Part shown: positions 31,418 to 47,047 of the stretch, piece by piece
Layout: each line of letters begins with the position of its first letter
Numbering within the stretch: position 1 is the first letter of the stretch
NCBI GenBank assembly: GCA_028752905.1
Contig: JAQNBH010000002.1
Coordinates: forward strand, 21,043,559 to 21,107,558
From: Cladorhizidae sp. MBARI D1340-BT2
Taxonomy: Eukaryota; Porifera; Demospongiae; Poecilosclerida; Cladorhizidae
DNA: 64,000 nt
Direction of reading: 5' to 3'
Made by a program: the position numbers and the translations under genes
Notes under the pieces: model-generated
What the model saw: only the letters and a program-made list of their open reading frames with translations
What the model was told of the DNA's origin: nothing
Databases searched by the model: none

Positions 31418-34400
31418 AATTGGGACGTTTTTTTTTAGCGTTTTGAGGAAAAACTGTCTGAATTCGCTCAATCTTGTCAAAATGGCACACAGCTTCCACT
31501 TCAGCATTTTGGAACTGTTTTAACTCTTTAAATTATGGAAAACATCTTTCACCTTTTTGAAACTCCAATTGGGCCTTTTTTGGTGGTTTTTGAGAAAAAA
31601 TTATCGGAAATCGCTCATTGACATCAATATGGGCACATTAGATTCTTGTCAACATTATAGAACTCTTTCTACTCTTTAAACGACTTTTATTGAGAAATGG
31701 AACAGTTTCTAATCTTTAAATGACAGAAAACGTCTTTTTATGAGAAATCTACCCTTTTTAAACCAAAGAAGCACTTAATTTTTACTCTATTTGGGACGTT
31801 TTTAAGAAAAACCGGCTCAATCTTACAATTTAACTTCCTTTTCAACATTATGGAACTGTTTCTACACTTAAAATGACAGAAAATGGAGAAATTTCCCGTT
31901 TAACCGAAATAAGGTTTTTTAGCGACATATTTGTGCGTTTTTAGGAAAAACTGTCTGCAATCGCTAGTTCTGATCAAAATGGGCACAGTAGCTTCGTTTT
32001 CAACATTATGGAACAGCTTCTACTCTTTAAACGACAGAATGTCTTTAGGTTCACTTTTAACCGAAAGAAGCTCTATTTTGCTCCAATAGCGAGCGTTTTG
32101 AGGAAAAACGGTCTGAAATCGCTCAATTTTGTCAAAATGGCAAATACGCTTCTTTTCAACATTAGAGAAGTTTATACTGTTTAAATGACAGAAAACGTCT
32201 TTTGGTGAGAAATCTCACAAAAGAACCTTAATTTTACTCCATTTGGGACTTTCATGAGGGTTTTGAGGAAAAACTGTCTGGAATCGCTCAATCTTGTCTA
32301 AATAGGCACAATTGTTTGCTTTTCAACATAATAGAACTATTTCTACTGTTTAAACGACAGAAAAGGGCTTTTGGTGACAAATCTTCACTTTTTAACTTCT
32401 ATATTTTGCTCCAATATGTAGGTTTTTGAGCGTTTTGAGGAAAAACTGTCTGAAATGTCTCCCTCTCTTCAAAATGGCACAGCTTCCATTTCAACATTAT
32501 GGAACTGTTTCTACTCTATAAATTACATAAAACATCTTTTGGTGAGAAATCTCCCCTTTGACTTTCTTTAAGGGTTTTGAGGGGAAAAATGTCTGGAATC
32601 GCTCATTCTCATCGTAATGTGCACATTAGCTTCCTTTTATACATTATGTGACTGTTTCCAATCTTTAAATGACTGAAAATCTCACTCTTTTAACTGAAAG
32701 AAGCTCCAATTCGGATTTTTTGGGTGTTTTGAGGAAAAACAGTCAGAAATCAGTCACTCTTGTAAAAATGGGCCATTAGATTCTTTCAATATAGAACTCT
32801 TTCTACTCTTTAAACAACAGAAAATATCTTTTGTTGAGAAATCTTACGTTTTTAAAGGAAAGGAAAAAACCTCTATTTGGCTGCAATTGGGACGTTTTAG
32901 AGCATTTTGAGGAAAAACTGTCTGAAATCGATCTATCTTATGAAAATGGCACAATAGCTTCCCCTTCAACATTATGGAACTGTTTCTACTATTTAATTGA
33001 CAGAAAACGTCTTTTGGTGAGAAATCTTCGCGGATTTGGGATGTTTTTAAGCGTTTTGAGGAAAAACTGTCTGAAATCGCTCAATTTTGTCAAAATGGCA
33101 AATACGCTTCTTTTCAACATTAGAGAAGTTTATACTGTTTAAACGACAGAAAAGGGCTTTTGGTGACAAATCTTCACTTTTTAACTTCTATATTTTGCTC
33201 CAATATGTAGGTTTTTGAGCGTTTTGAGGAAAAACTGTCTGAAATGTCTCCCTCTCTTCAAAATAGCACAGCTTCCATTTCAACATTATGGAACTGTTTC
33301 TACTCTATAAATTACATAAAACATCTTTTGGTGAGAAATCTCCCCTTAGACTTTCTTTAAGGGTTTTGAGGGGAAAAATGTCTGGAATCGCTCATTCTCA
33401 TCGTAATGTGCACATTAGCTTCCTTTTATACATTATGTGACTGTTTCCACTCTTTAAATGACTGGAAATCTCACTCTTTTAACTGAAAGAAGCTCCAATT
33501 CGGATTTTTTGGGTGTTTTGAGGAAAAGCCGTCAGAAATCAGTCACTTGAAAAAATGGGCCATTAGATTCTTTCAATATAGAACTCTTTCTACTCTTTAA
33601 ACAACAGAAAATATCTTTTGTTGAGAAATCTTACGTTTTTAAAGGAAAGGAAAAAACCTCTATTTGGCTGCAATTGGGACGTTTTAGAGCATTTTGAGGA
33701 AAAACTGTCTGAAATCGATCTATCTTATGAAAATGGCACAATAGCTTCCCCTTCAACATTATGGAACTGTTTCTACTATTTAATTGACAGAAAACGTCTT
33801 TTGGTGAGAAATCTTCGCGGATTTGGGATGTTTTTAAGCGTTTTGAGGAAAAACTGTCTGAAATCGCTTATTCTTGTCAAACGGGCACACTAGCTTCCTT
33901 TTCATAATTATAGAACTGTTTCAACTCTTTAAATGACAGAAAACGTCTTTTGGTCCTTTTTGGGAGGGTTTTTTTGAGTGTTTTGAGGAAAAATTGTCTG
34001 AAATTGCTCATTCTTTTAAAAATGGGAACGATAGCTTCCTTTTCAACATTATGGAACTGTTTCTACTCATTAAACGACAGAAAATGTATTTTATTCACTT
34101 TTTAAGGGTGTGGGTCAAGTCTAGTGTGTGGGTCAAGTCTAGCTTGCGGGTCAAGTCTAGTGTGTGGGTCAAGTCTAGTGTGTGGGTCAAGTCTAGTGTG
34201 TGGGTCAAGTCTAGTGTGTGGGTCAAGTCTAGTGTGTGGGTCAAGTCTAGTGTGTGGGTCAAGAAAGAAACTATTTTGCTCCAGGGACGTTTTTGAGGGT
34301 TTTAAAAAAAAAATGTCCGAAACTGCTTAATCGTGTAAAATTGGCTTCCTTTTCAACATATTGGAAGTGTTTCTACTCTTTAAATGACAGTAAACATCTT

Positions 34401-34990
34401 TTGGTGTGAAATCTCCCTTTTTGAAACGTCTATTTGGTTCCAATTTGGACTTTTTTGGAGCATTTTGAGGAAAAACTGTCTGTAATCATTTATTCTTGTC
34501 AAAATGAGTACATTAGCAACATTATGGAACCGATCTGCTCTTTAAATGACAGGATATGTCTTTTGGTGAGAAATCTTCAGTTTTTAATTGGGACGTTTTA
34601 TAGGGTTTTGAGGAAAAACTTACTGAAATAGATCAAGTTTGTCAAAATTGCAAATTAGCACTATTTCTCTTTAAATGTCAGAAAAAGTCTGTATTTTACG
34701 ACATTTTAAAGCGTTTTGAGTAAAAACTGTCTTAAATCTCTGTCAAAATTGTCCACATCAGCTTTCTTTTCTACATTATATATATAACTGTTTCTACTCT
34801 TTATAGGACAGAAAACTTCTTTTGGTGAGAAATCTTCCATTTTTTATGAAACAAGCTCCCAATTGAGACTTTTTGAGCGTTTTAAGGAAAAACTGTCTGA
34901 AATCGCTCAATGTTGTCAAAATGTGTATATTAGCTTCATTTTCAACATTATGGAGCTGTTTCTTCCTCCGCCCACTCGCAAAGCAGAACA
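31418..34990. repeat. ~178-bp satellite block 3
   Basis: About 3.6 kb. It contains an extra tandem duplication of about 787 bp (roughly 32,320-33,105 repeated at 33,107-33,893), so two identical 91-codon chance ORFs start at 32,831 and 33,618. It lacks the 110-bp patch of blocks 2 and 4. Confidence 0.88.
34106..34265. repeat. 18-bp minisatellite, copy 3 (9 units)
   Basis: Nine units with the third-unit variant, now CTTGCGG. Confidence 0.95.
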
Positions 34991-35019
34991 AGAAATAAAG
35001 TTTTATATAATAATAATAT

Positions 35020-35600
35020 GTAGCCTTCTGCCAAGAGACATGAAAATTAATTAAAGTTGATCAAGACATGTAATCCTAGATTAAGATATACTGTAACTTA
35101 CATACTATAATGATTTCATGAAGAAGGTTGGACACATAGAGCCAAGAGACATGTTCAAATAAACTGAAGTTGATCAAATCATGTCATCCTAGCCATAGAA
35201 TACTGTAACTCACCTCCTATAAAGTAAGGACAGACAGAGATGAAGGACATGTTGAAACAAATATATTGTTAAGTTCAGCTGTGTATCCCTAGAGTCCCTT
35301 CACATGGATGGATGTCGCAGTGACAGTGCACTTGAGCTTAATGGAAGCCAAGTGAGCATTCTGATCTCTGTGGGTATAGTAAATATTTTACAATCAATTC
35401 TTGGCTCAAGTATAAATGATCGCTAGTTACAGAGAAAAACGCTGACTTGTTTCCATACTATACCTGTTAGGTGACATTAAAATCACCTTCTCGAAATTTA
35501 GACTAGATGTTCTAGTCTTCATCAGGAATAATGTGATCATGTGAGCCCAGTAGCTACCTATCCACCACGTGGCACCTAGCACGTGCAGCGGTTGTAATTT
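35020..35600. repeat. Hammerhead-like module, unit 3
   Basis: Third copy. The core lies on the minus strand at 35,525-35,497. The GAAA element reads TAAA here, a change at a base that is invariant in real hammerheads. Confidence 0.85.
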
Positions 35601-35737
35601 TTTTAAAATAAATTAAATAAATTAAATAAATAAATGAAAATATAAATTAATATATAAATAAAATTAAATGAACAACAAATAAAAATGTACATACATAAAT
35701 AAACAAATAAATAAAACAACAAATTCATATATAAAAT

Positions 35738-37498
<1,761 letters not shown>

Positions 37499-37882
37499 TT
37501 GGCTTTGATATTGTGCTGTCATAGCATCACTCCATTACTGCCTCTACACAACCACAAGTGACCTCACAAATAATTATAAACTTCAGCAATAATATATTCT
37601 TGGACTATATTATTACCTCCACAACCACAAGGGACGTCACAAATATGATAAAATCCAGATTACTCTAACATAAGGTAAGAAGAGATTTATTGCTTAGTTT
37701 TGCATGAAAATGTGCTGCTATATAGCATCAGTTATTTATCACAATTTTGCTGTCCCTTCTGGAGGCAGTAATGTAGGGATTGTTATCCAAGAATAGATTA
37801 TTGTTGAAGTTTATGAGGTCCCTTGTGGTAGTGTGGAGGCAGTAATGGAGTGATTGTTATGACAGCACAATATCAAAGCCAA
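37499..37882. mobile_element. 384-bp foldback MITE, unit 3
   Basis: Uninterrupted copy with the TGCTATATAGC site intact. It serves as an empty site for the insertion in unit 2. Confidence 0.85.
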
Positions 37883-37897
37883 CCCTTGCTACAATTT

Positions 37898-39390
37898 GGA
37901 CGTTTTTTTTTTGCGTTTTGAGGAAAAACTGTCTGAATGCGCTCAATCTTGTCAAAATGGCACACAGCTTCCACTTCAGCATTATGGAACTGTTTTAACT
38001 CTTTAAATTATGGAAAACATCTTTTGGTGAGAAATCTCACCTTTTGAAACTCCAGTTGGGCCTTTTTTGGTGGGTTTTTAGAAAAAACTATCGAAAATCG
38101 CTCATTCACATCAAAATGGGCACATTAGATTCTTTTCAACATTATAGAACTCTTTCTACTCTTTAAATGACTTTTATTGTGAAATGGAACAGTTTCTAAT
38201 CTTTAAATGACAGAAAACGTCTTTTTATGAGAAATCTACCCTTTTTAAACCAAAGAAGCACTTAATTTTTACTCCATTTGGGACGTTTTTAAGAAAAACC
38301 ATCTGAAATCGCTCGATCTTACACTTTAACTTCCTTTTCAACATTATGGAACTGTTTCTACACTTTAAATGACAGAAAATGGAGAAATTTGCCGTTTAAC
38401 CGAAATAAGGTTGGTAGTGAAACTTGAAAGACCAGAAGCTATATAATTATGTATATGCCATGCGCGGCATTACAAGGCTACGAATTTGTTCCGGATTTAA
38501 ATTTATTGAAAGAAGCCAAGAAAGCCACAATAGAGAGCGACGTTTTTGAGTGTTTTGAGGAAAAACTGTCTGCAATCCATAGTTCTGATCAAAATTGGCA
38601 CAGTAGCTACCTTTTCAACATTATGGAAGTCTTCTACTCTTTAATCGACAGAATGTCTTTAGGTCCACTTTTAACCGAAAGAAGCTCTATTTTGCTCCAA
38701 TAGCGAGCGTTTTGAGGAAAAACGGTCTGAAATCGCTCAATTTTGTCAAAATGGCAAATACGCTTCTTTTCAACATTGGAGAAGTTTATACTGTTTAAAT
38801 GACAGAAAACGTCTTTTGGTGAGAAATCTCACAAAAGAACCTTAATTTTACTCCATTTGGGACTTTCATGAGGGTTTTGAGGAAAAACTGTCTGGAATCG
38901 CTCAATCTTGTCCAAATGGGCACATTTGTTTGCTTTTCAACATTATAGAACTGTTTCTACTGTTTGGTGAGAAATCTTCAGTTTTTAATTGGGACGTTTT
39001 ATAGGGTTTTGAGGAAAAACTGACTGAAATAGATCAAGTTTGTCAAAATTGCAAATTAGCACTATTTCTCTTTAAATGTCAGAAAAAGTTATTTTACGAC
39101 ATTTTAAAGCGTTTTGAGTAAAAACTGTCTTAAATCTCTGTCAAAATCGTCCACATCAGCTTTCTTTTCTACATTATATAACTGTTTCTACTCTTTATAG
39201 GACAGAAAACTTCTTTTGGTGAGAAATCTTCCATTTTTTATGAAACAAGCTCCCAATTGAGACTTTTTGAGCGTTTTAAGGAAAAACTGTCTGAAATCGC
39301 TCAATGTTGTCAAAATGTGTATATTAGCTTCATTTTCAACATTATGGAGCTGTTTCTTCCTCCGCCCACTCGCAAAGCAGAACAAGAAAT
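37898..39390. repeat. ~178-bp satellite block 4 (internally deleted)
   Basis: About 1.5 kb. Relative to blocks 2 and 3 a jump at about 38,960 skips roughly 1.5-2 kb, including the 18-bp minisatellite. It carries the 110-bp patch. Confidence 0.88.
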
Positions 39391-39414
39391 AAAGTTTTAT
39401 ATAATAATAATATG

Positions 39415-39990
39415 TAGCCTTCTGCCAAGAGACATGAAAATTAATTAAAGTTGATCAAGACATGTAATCGTAGATTAAGATATACTGTAACTTACATACT
39501 ATGATGATTTCATGAAGAAGGTTGGACACATAGAGCCAAGAGACATGTTCAAATAAACTGAAGTTGATCAAATCATGTCATCCTAGCCATAGAATACTGT
39601 AACTCACCTCCTATAAAGTAAGGACAGACAGAGATGAAGGACATGTTGAAACAAATATATTGTAAAGTTCAGCTGTGTATCCCTAGAGTCCCTTCACATG
39701 GATGGATGTCGCAGTGACAGTGCACTTGAGCTTAATGGAAGCCAAGTGAGCATTCTGATCTCTGTGGGTATAGTAAATATTTTACAATCAATTCTTGGCT
39801 CAAGTATAAATGATCGCTAGTTACAGAGAAAAACGCTGACTTGTTTCCATACTATACATGTTAGGTGACATTAAAATCACCTTCTCGAAATTTCGACTAG
39901 ATGTTCTAGTCTTCATCAGGAATAATGTGATCATGTGAGCCCAGTAGCTACCTATCCACCACGTGGCACCTAGCACGTGCAGCGGTTGTA
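39415..39990. repeat. Hammerhead-like module, unit 4
   Basis: Fourth copy. The core on the minus strand is 39,919-39,891, with an intact CTGATGA, stem and GAAA. Confidence 0.85.
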
Positions 39991-40132
39991 AATTTTTTTT
40001 AATAAATAAAATAAATAAAATAAATAAATGAAAATATAAATTAATATATAAATAAAATTAAATGAACAACAAATAAAAATGTACATACATAAATAAACAA
40101 ATAAATAAAACAACAAATTCATATATAAAATA

Positions 40133-40848
<716 letters not shown>

Positions 40849-40852
<4 letters not shown>

Positions 40853-42001
40853 CACAACGGTGACACCTCCATCTGTCTCCTTTGTCACGAACTTTCCAAG
40901 TCATTGCGTGGTTGTTGCTGCAATAACGGGGTTTGAGGAGTACCCCCTGCTATTGAAGGACATTGATGCTAGCAGCCTTATATGGGATAAGGTTTGAAAA
41001 GTTCAGAAAATTCTTTTTTGATCTAGACATTCAAAACACAGACCATTGGGGGAGAGAGAATAAGAATAACATTCGATTCATTCAAAACATTGGTGGCGGG
41101 GGAATAACAAACGAGTGCCATAATTATTTATACAATTCCTTGATAATTATAAGTAGTTTTCCCGACCTTCCAGAGCGTTTCCAGCCATATCCGCCCCATT
41201 TGGCTATATACCCAACCCACAATGAACCATCCAAATGAGAGAGTTATGGGGCTGGTCCTTTTCTCTAGTGATGAACATCAGATGCTACTACGTGAGGCCC
41301 TTGACGTCAATGGTGCTCACCAACGGCAAAAGCGTACCTTAGCACGACTGACCACAGGATTAATACTGGACTACTATGGTTGTTAGTTGGGTAAGAATAG
41401 TTTAGTGCACAGCATCTATAATTAAAATGTCAACATGGATGTGCAAGTGATGATGAGGCTTTAAATATGCATCAATCTCACTGGTTGTAAGAAATAAGAT
41501 AAATAATGGGAAAAAATGTACTCATATCATATTACGAGCAGTGAGCATTATATTTTGTTCGCAACTTTAAAGCTTCATTTAGAAACCTGTAAATCGTGTA
41601 ATAATATTATCATTACTGTATTGATTCTACTTATTTGTTAATTGAAGTTGAAATGTATTATATCACATTGACACTGAATAGTGTTGTAACCATATAGCTA
41701 ATAATATGTTACTTTTTATACCTTTAGCTAAGCACTTGTCAGAAGTGCCAGAAGATGCAGATGATCAAGACGATTGCACAACCACAAGTGACCTCACAGA
41801 TAACATTAAGTTTTGAGCAGGTAACTAAGTTACTGTGACGAAGTGTACTGAGCAATGATGTGCAAATGATAGAAAAGATGCCCATTGGAAATCCGTTAGG
41901 CCCAACTGGGGAAATATATGATAGCTAGACATTGTCATAACAATATATATATATATATATATACAAGTAATAAGTAACCAAACTTAAAATGACAGGTAGA
42001 C
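40849..42001 (+). other. Unique segment of unit 4
   Basis: Fourth copy. The 91-codon ORF is at 40,963-41,238. The second exon-like piece has lost one A (near 41,808), which would break its frame. Confidence 0.5.
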
Positions 42002-42389
42002 TTGGCTTTGATATTTTGCTGTCATAGCAATCACTCCATTACTGCCTCCACACAACCACAAGTGACCTCACAAATAATTATAAACTTCAGCAATAATAAT
42101 ATATTCTTGGACTATATTATTGACTCCACAACCACAAGGGACGTCACAAATATGATAAAATCCAGATTACTCTAACATAAGGTATGAAGAGATTTATAGC
42201 TTAGTTTTGCATGAAAATGTGCTGCTATATAGCATGAGTTATTTATCACAATTTTGCTGTCACTTCTGGAGGCAGTAATGTAGGGATTGTTATCCAAGAA
42301 TATATTATTGCTGAAGTTTATGAGGTCCCTTGTGGTAGTGTGGAGGCAGTAATGGAGTGATTGTTATGACAGCACAATATCAAAGCCAA
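42002..42389. mobile_element. Foldback MITE, unit 4
   Basis: Last MITE copy. The sequence right of it is not satellite, so the tandem array ends here. Confidence 0.85.
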
Positions 42390-43347
42390 CCCTATATGTC
42401 CTTTTATTTAGTAAAGATTGTTTTACATATTACTTGTTCCCACTATATTTTAAAGCTTTCGTGAATTGGAATACTGTTTTGATGCTATATATGCCTGCAA
42501 TGCACACATGAAGAGGAGTGTCCTGGACAGACCAAGCCCAGGTTACTCCCTAGGTCAAGTTGGTATGCATGCATGACAAGTTTGGGACAGATTGGTCCAG
42601 TGGTTTGGAATGCCATAAGGAACAATCCTAAAATGCTTCCCCCATCAGTAACTACATCAGCAATCCTTCTTTGATTCTTCACTGCAAAAGCCATACCCTA
42701 AATCTACTGCATCTAACGCAGCGATTTGGTAAAGGATCGAGCGATTGGGGTTGCGGATGCCGTTCAAGATGGCGAACTATATATGCAAAAATCAACCTTT
42801 TTTTTGGTAGCTCTCTAAAGCGATACCAAAAGGCGCCTTCCCAGACAGCGCTCTACAAAATGGCATAAAAATAAATGAAATCTATGCAGCCAATAAGATA
42901 AGATGGTGATGAGGATTATGATGATAATGATGATGATGATTCTGATGATGATTTTACACGTCATTTTTCCGACCTTTTTTTTAGTTTGTAGAACTGCGCT
43001 TCTGTGTGCTATATTGTTGGAAGGCTTTCTGCGACATACTTTTTTTAGTGTCTGTATAGGGATAGAATCGAGTATATGGCGAGTTTTAATTTGTTGCTGA
43101 ATGATCTCTGACCTGCCAAACCTACATGAGAGTGCTAACACATTTTAAAATGCAGGCAAGAGAAGCCTAAACTTTTAGGCTGCATGAATAGGTGTGATAT
43201 TGGACAAGTTAGTACATAGGGGAATTTAGACGCTACATATATGATGATCCTTTACCAATCAAAATCTTATGCACTATATAATAATTAAAATGCAGGTAAT
43301 TACAGGCACATCTGATTTGCTTAAAATCATGTAGCAAATACTTACAG
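42390..43347. other. No gene recognised; short GAT-rich run
   Basis: Only a GAT/ATG-rich low-complexity run at about 42,903-42,955 stands out. The last bases (ATACTTACAG, ending 43,347) look like a splice acceptor for the next gene. Confidence 0.5.
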
Positions 43348-45611
43348 ATGGGAGATTTTGGGTATAGACCTCATTAGTCCATTTGCAGCCATAGACGAAG
43401 GCCATATATATGTCTGCACTGTTACAGATCTCTTTACCATGTGGGTATTTGCTCGGCCAATCAAGTCCAAGTCAGCTGGTGATGTCGCAACATTCTACTC
43501 GAGCTCATCTACAGTTATGGTCCGCCCTAAAAAATTATAATGGATCAGGGGCATGAATTTATAAACCAGGTAACTAACTTAATAAAACTGTTGCCATCTG
43601 TGTTCATGAAATGACATGTATGTTGTCTGAGAAGTGAAAATTAATCGAGGAAAATGTGTTGGATTTGTCTACCAGAGCAAAGTTAGACTATTCAGTACTA
43701 GGCAGACTTAACACAATTTAAGATAACTTTATTAGCGACTTCAGTCTTGATTCTCTGGAATTTCCTCATGCTTCCTTTTGATAAATATTCATGTAGAGTA
43801 ATGTTTCTGTTTGTGTGAACTTATTTGATAACTCAGCTCAATGATGTTGTCTTGACTGCTTTTGGAGTGAAAAAGATGGTATGTTCAGCATATCACCCTC
43901 AGAGCAATGGCCAAGATGAGCGGACTAATCTAGGGCACTGTCCAAGTATACAAACGATGCTCAATCTGACTGGAACAAGTAAGCTACCAATATTTAATAA
44001 TTATTTTTCAAGATTGACAGTTTGTTAATAAATAGAGAGATTTTTACTATTACCATCACCTTCCAATAAATGCCAATATCACATTTCATGCTAATCTGTA
44101 ATTACCCCAGAAAATCTCACCAGAATCTCTCCAATGAATCCTCTCACACTGAAGCACCCACCCACTCACACACACACACACACATAAAATTATGAAAAGG
44201 CATAAACTAAATAGTAGTTTATTGCTACCGTATTGCTGCAAAATTTGATTAAGTTTTGCGAGTGCATTGTTATTCGTAAACATACTCGCAATCTTTTTTA
44301 TAGCACAAAACATTCCACGTGCATATTGCAGCCAAAAGCTAGACGGTTTACTAGCGTGAAAGAAGCCAACTACAGTGTGAACTTTCGAATGTGCTTCAAA
44401 CGATCCCTGCCTACTAGCGAAGATGCAGGAATCGATCAGAGAAGTATCAGGAGAGCAAACGAAAATGTGCAGAGGGTACTGGTTGGTCAGGATAGTGCGC
44501 AGAAAAGTGCCAACCGATCTTGTTATAATTAGTGGTACTTATTATAAAACTAAAAGCGCATTATACATTTACGTAGCTCAAAATCTCTAAATTGCACATT
44601 GTAGCAATACGGTATATTATTTTCCAAATTCTTATATACTAAAAATATAAACATGGTTTTTGGTGTAAGCCTTCAGCTAAAGGTTGCATATACCTTGAAT
44701 GTGCTGCTTGTAGTTATGATTTCTACGTATGATGTTTGTGTACTTATGTAGATATGTACTCCCCACAAGTTATGGTATCAATACAAGTGTCCAATCTTCA
44801 ACAAAGCAACAGCCATTTGTGTTGATGTTCTACCGAAGAGCTAGGGGTTCCATAGCCATCAATAATGCAGAACATGACAATGAGCAGGAACTTCTCCATG
44901 AAAACATCTCACTCATTATGTCTCCTGAAGACATACAATATAATTTGGAGAAGCATGTGGCAGATGTTAGAACAAAACTGACTGGCAAACATAAATATAT
45001 GACATGGAATTGCCAACACTTTTTTGTAACAAAAAATGGGGCACAAATAGTTTAATGAAAATGTTTGATGCAGTCCCCAAAAATCGTGTTACAGATCTAT
45101 TTTATTTTGTAATCACAACATAGGTACATATGAGAAGATACGGTTGAAAATTGAAGAAGCTAAAGCGAAGCATAAAGCTTATTTCGATTCCAAGCAAAAA
45201 AGAGGCTTAAAACGGCAATAGGTATGTTTTTATGAATTAATGTATACCTTTAATGTGTGCCTTTATATAAGCTGAATCAAATTAAAGTCCCATTGTTGTT
45301 TCTGAGTAAAAAATTAAAGGCTAAGGAATAATAAAATTTTCTGGATAGATGTATTTCCGAGTTTTGATAAATGTTAGAATGTCCTTGTATGTTTTTTGTG
45401 ATATATTTTTTATCTGTCGCTCGACCTTTACTGGATGGTTTTAATTTTATATTACTAACCTGTTGACTATCATATGTGATTATGTCCTTAAAAGAGGAAT
45501 GGAAGGAAGGTATCCAGAAAAGGAGACAGGCTGGTCCAGGACTGGTTGGGACCCTATGTAATGGTTGAGGTCTCACCCAAAGGACTCTGCACACTGCAGG
45601 ATAACAACAAG
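43348..45611 (+). pseudogene. KRBA2/Ginger-type integrase-like gene, multi-exon
   Basis: Exon a (43,348-43,569) begins W-E-I-L-G-I-D-L-I and holds the first catalytic Asp. It shifts frame, then reads I-M-D-Q-G-H-E-F-I-N (second Asp) after an in-frame TAA, and ends CCAG|GTAACT. Exon b (43,837 to about 43,978) contains S-A-Y-H-P-Q-S-N-G-Q-D-E-R-T-N, with the catalytic Glu, and L-S-K-Y-T-N-D-A-Q-S-D-W in the shifted frame, ending at GTAAGC. Exon c (about 44,753-45,054) reads N-T-S-V-Q-S-S-T-K. Exon d (45,124-45,219) reads A-K-H-K-A-Y-F-D-S-K. Exon e (about 45,490-45,611) has L-G-P-Y and K-G-L-C-T-L. The architecture resembles KRBA2-like or Ginger integrases; stops and frameshifts make it a pseudogene. 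Confidence 0.7.
44228..44612. mobile_element. MITE with TA target, in an intron of the integrase-like gene
   Basis: Termini CCGTATTGCTGCAAAATTTG (left) and TTGTAGCAATACGG (right) are inverted and flanked by TA on both sides. This is a Tc1/mariner-type non-autonomous pattern. The 99-codon ORF inside is not considered coding. Confidence 0.7.
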
Positions 45612-46335
45612 AGAAATGAAGGAAGACAGAGACCCCCTGGATTATTTCAACGTTTTAGAGAGCCATATGCTGCATACAAGGTCCTCAAGAAGGATTGGAT
45701 GAGATATTTGGCTCCGGAGTTCCGACCAGATGCCAACAGAGTATATCTGGCAATGGAGCCGGATGTAAAGGAAGACTATGATCAAGTCAAACTAGCACTC
45801 TTGCGACTCTACCGTGTGACCAGAAAAGCTTACCGACAAAGATTGGACAATCTCAAACGGAAACCAGACGAAGGATGGGAGGTTCTGATGGTTCGTGCTG
45901 TCCAACTCAACACATGGACAGAAGGCTGCAAAACAATCCAGCAGGTAAATGATTTGTGTGCACTTGATACTGTAATGAAGCTTATGCCTAGACATGTAGC
46001 ACAGTTTGTGTCTGACAAGAAACCCAGCACTGCAGCTGAGGCTAGAGGATTGACAAATGATTACCTGGCAGATAGGGGTTGGACCCCTGTTGACCAGTCG
46101 ATAACGGATCGACTCTACCACCTGATATTCCGGAAGGGAGATGGGCATAGGCAACCAGCAAATAGAACATGAGGCAGCTGGAAAGAAGAAGAGGCAAGAG
46201 CAAGGAGCACACCCACACAAGAGAGCAATACAGATGATCACAAACAGTACAAGCCAAAGGCAGATGGATCCTACATACCCAAATGCTTCAAATGTGGGAA
46301 GCCAGGTCATTTTGCACTGGAATCCTATAATACCA
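45612..46335 (+). pseudogene. Gag of element 3
   Basis: The open frame to 46,172 has a helical Gag core (D-W-M-R-Y-L-A-P-E-F, L-A-L-L-R-L-Y, Y-R-Q-R-L-D-N-L-K, and M-K-L-M-P-R-H-V-A-Q), resembling the SCAN-like capsid region found in Gmr1-type and some other gypsy Gags. After a frameshift, a knuckle C-F-K-C-G-K-P-G-H-F-A-L-E-S is read near 46,286-46,325; its last Cys is Ser. The N-terminus of Gag is missing and replaced by integrase-like sequence. Confidence 0.75.
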
Positions 46336-46367
46336 ATCCCAAAAGTTTCAAGAAGAGGTACGATAAT

Positions 46368-46940
46368 GTGAACTTGTCCAAGCCACTGATGCCAGTGTCT
46401 CTGGTCAAGACGGAGATCAGTGGACGCTCTACAGTGGAAGACACATTAGGAGGGGTGAGATGTATAGACATTTTATTAGATACTGGTGCAGGGCAGATGG
46501 TGGTGAGGTCGAGCTTGGTACCCAAGGAGTGCTACACCGGCAGGTCCAAGGAGGTGAGAGATTACCAGGGAACAGCATGAACTCACCACTTGGCACGGAT
46601 CAACATCACTGTAGGAGGCTGCACAGAGGAGCTGGAGGTGCTGGTGGCAGACGAACTGACACATGAAGTGTTGCTTGGCACAGGCATGCCTGGACTGTGG
46701 GATTTGGGTAAGCAGTTGTTGAATAATGTGTTGCTCAATTTGGTGTCTACTCGTTCTCAGACTAGAGCAGGAGTGAATACTGAACTGAAGGCTTATGGTC
46801 GGGAGAGTGAGGCTGAGGAGAGCATTGCGGAGGATAACGCAATGATGAGGAATCATGCGAAGGAGTCTCCGATGATGGACCTGACCCTACCACAACCGAC
46901 GAGACATCTGATGATAAAGTGCCAGAGAAGAAAAGTCTGA
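46368..46940 (+). pseudogene. Aspartic protease of element 3
   Basis: I-L-L-D-T-G-A-G at about 46,470-46,495 is the active site. After a frame change near 46,580, the protease tail H-E-V-L-L-G-T-G-M-P-G-L follows, then a polar linker. This domain order matches element 1. Confidence 0.75.
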
Positions 46941-47047
46941 CAAAGTCCCAGAAGAGGCAGGCCAATGCAGTGTACATAGAGGGGCAGAATGGCCATCCAC
47001 TAGATGTCAATGCCAAGGAACTCCAATGAGAGCAAGGGCATTATCCG

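Noticed and set aside
44233..44532. 99-codon ORF inside the integrase-like gene
   Set aside because: Lies within a TA-flanked MITE and includes its terminal repeat; not part of the integrase exons.
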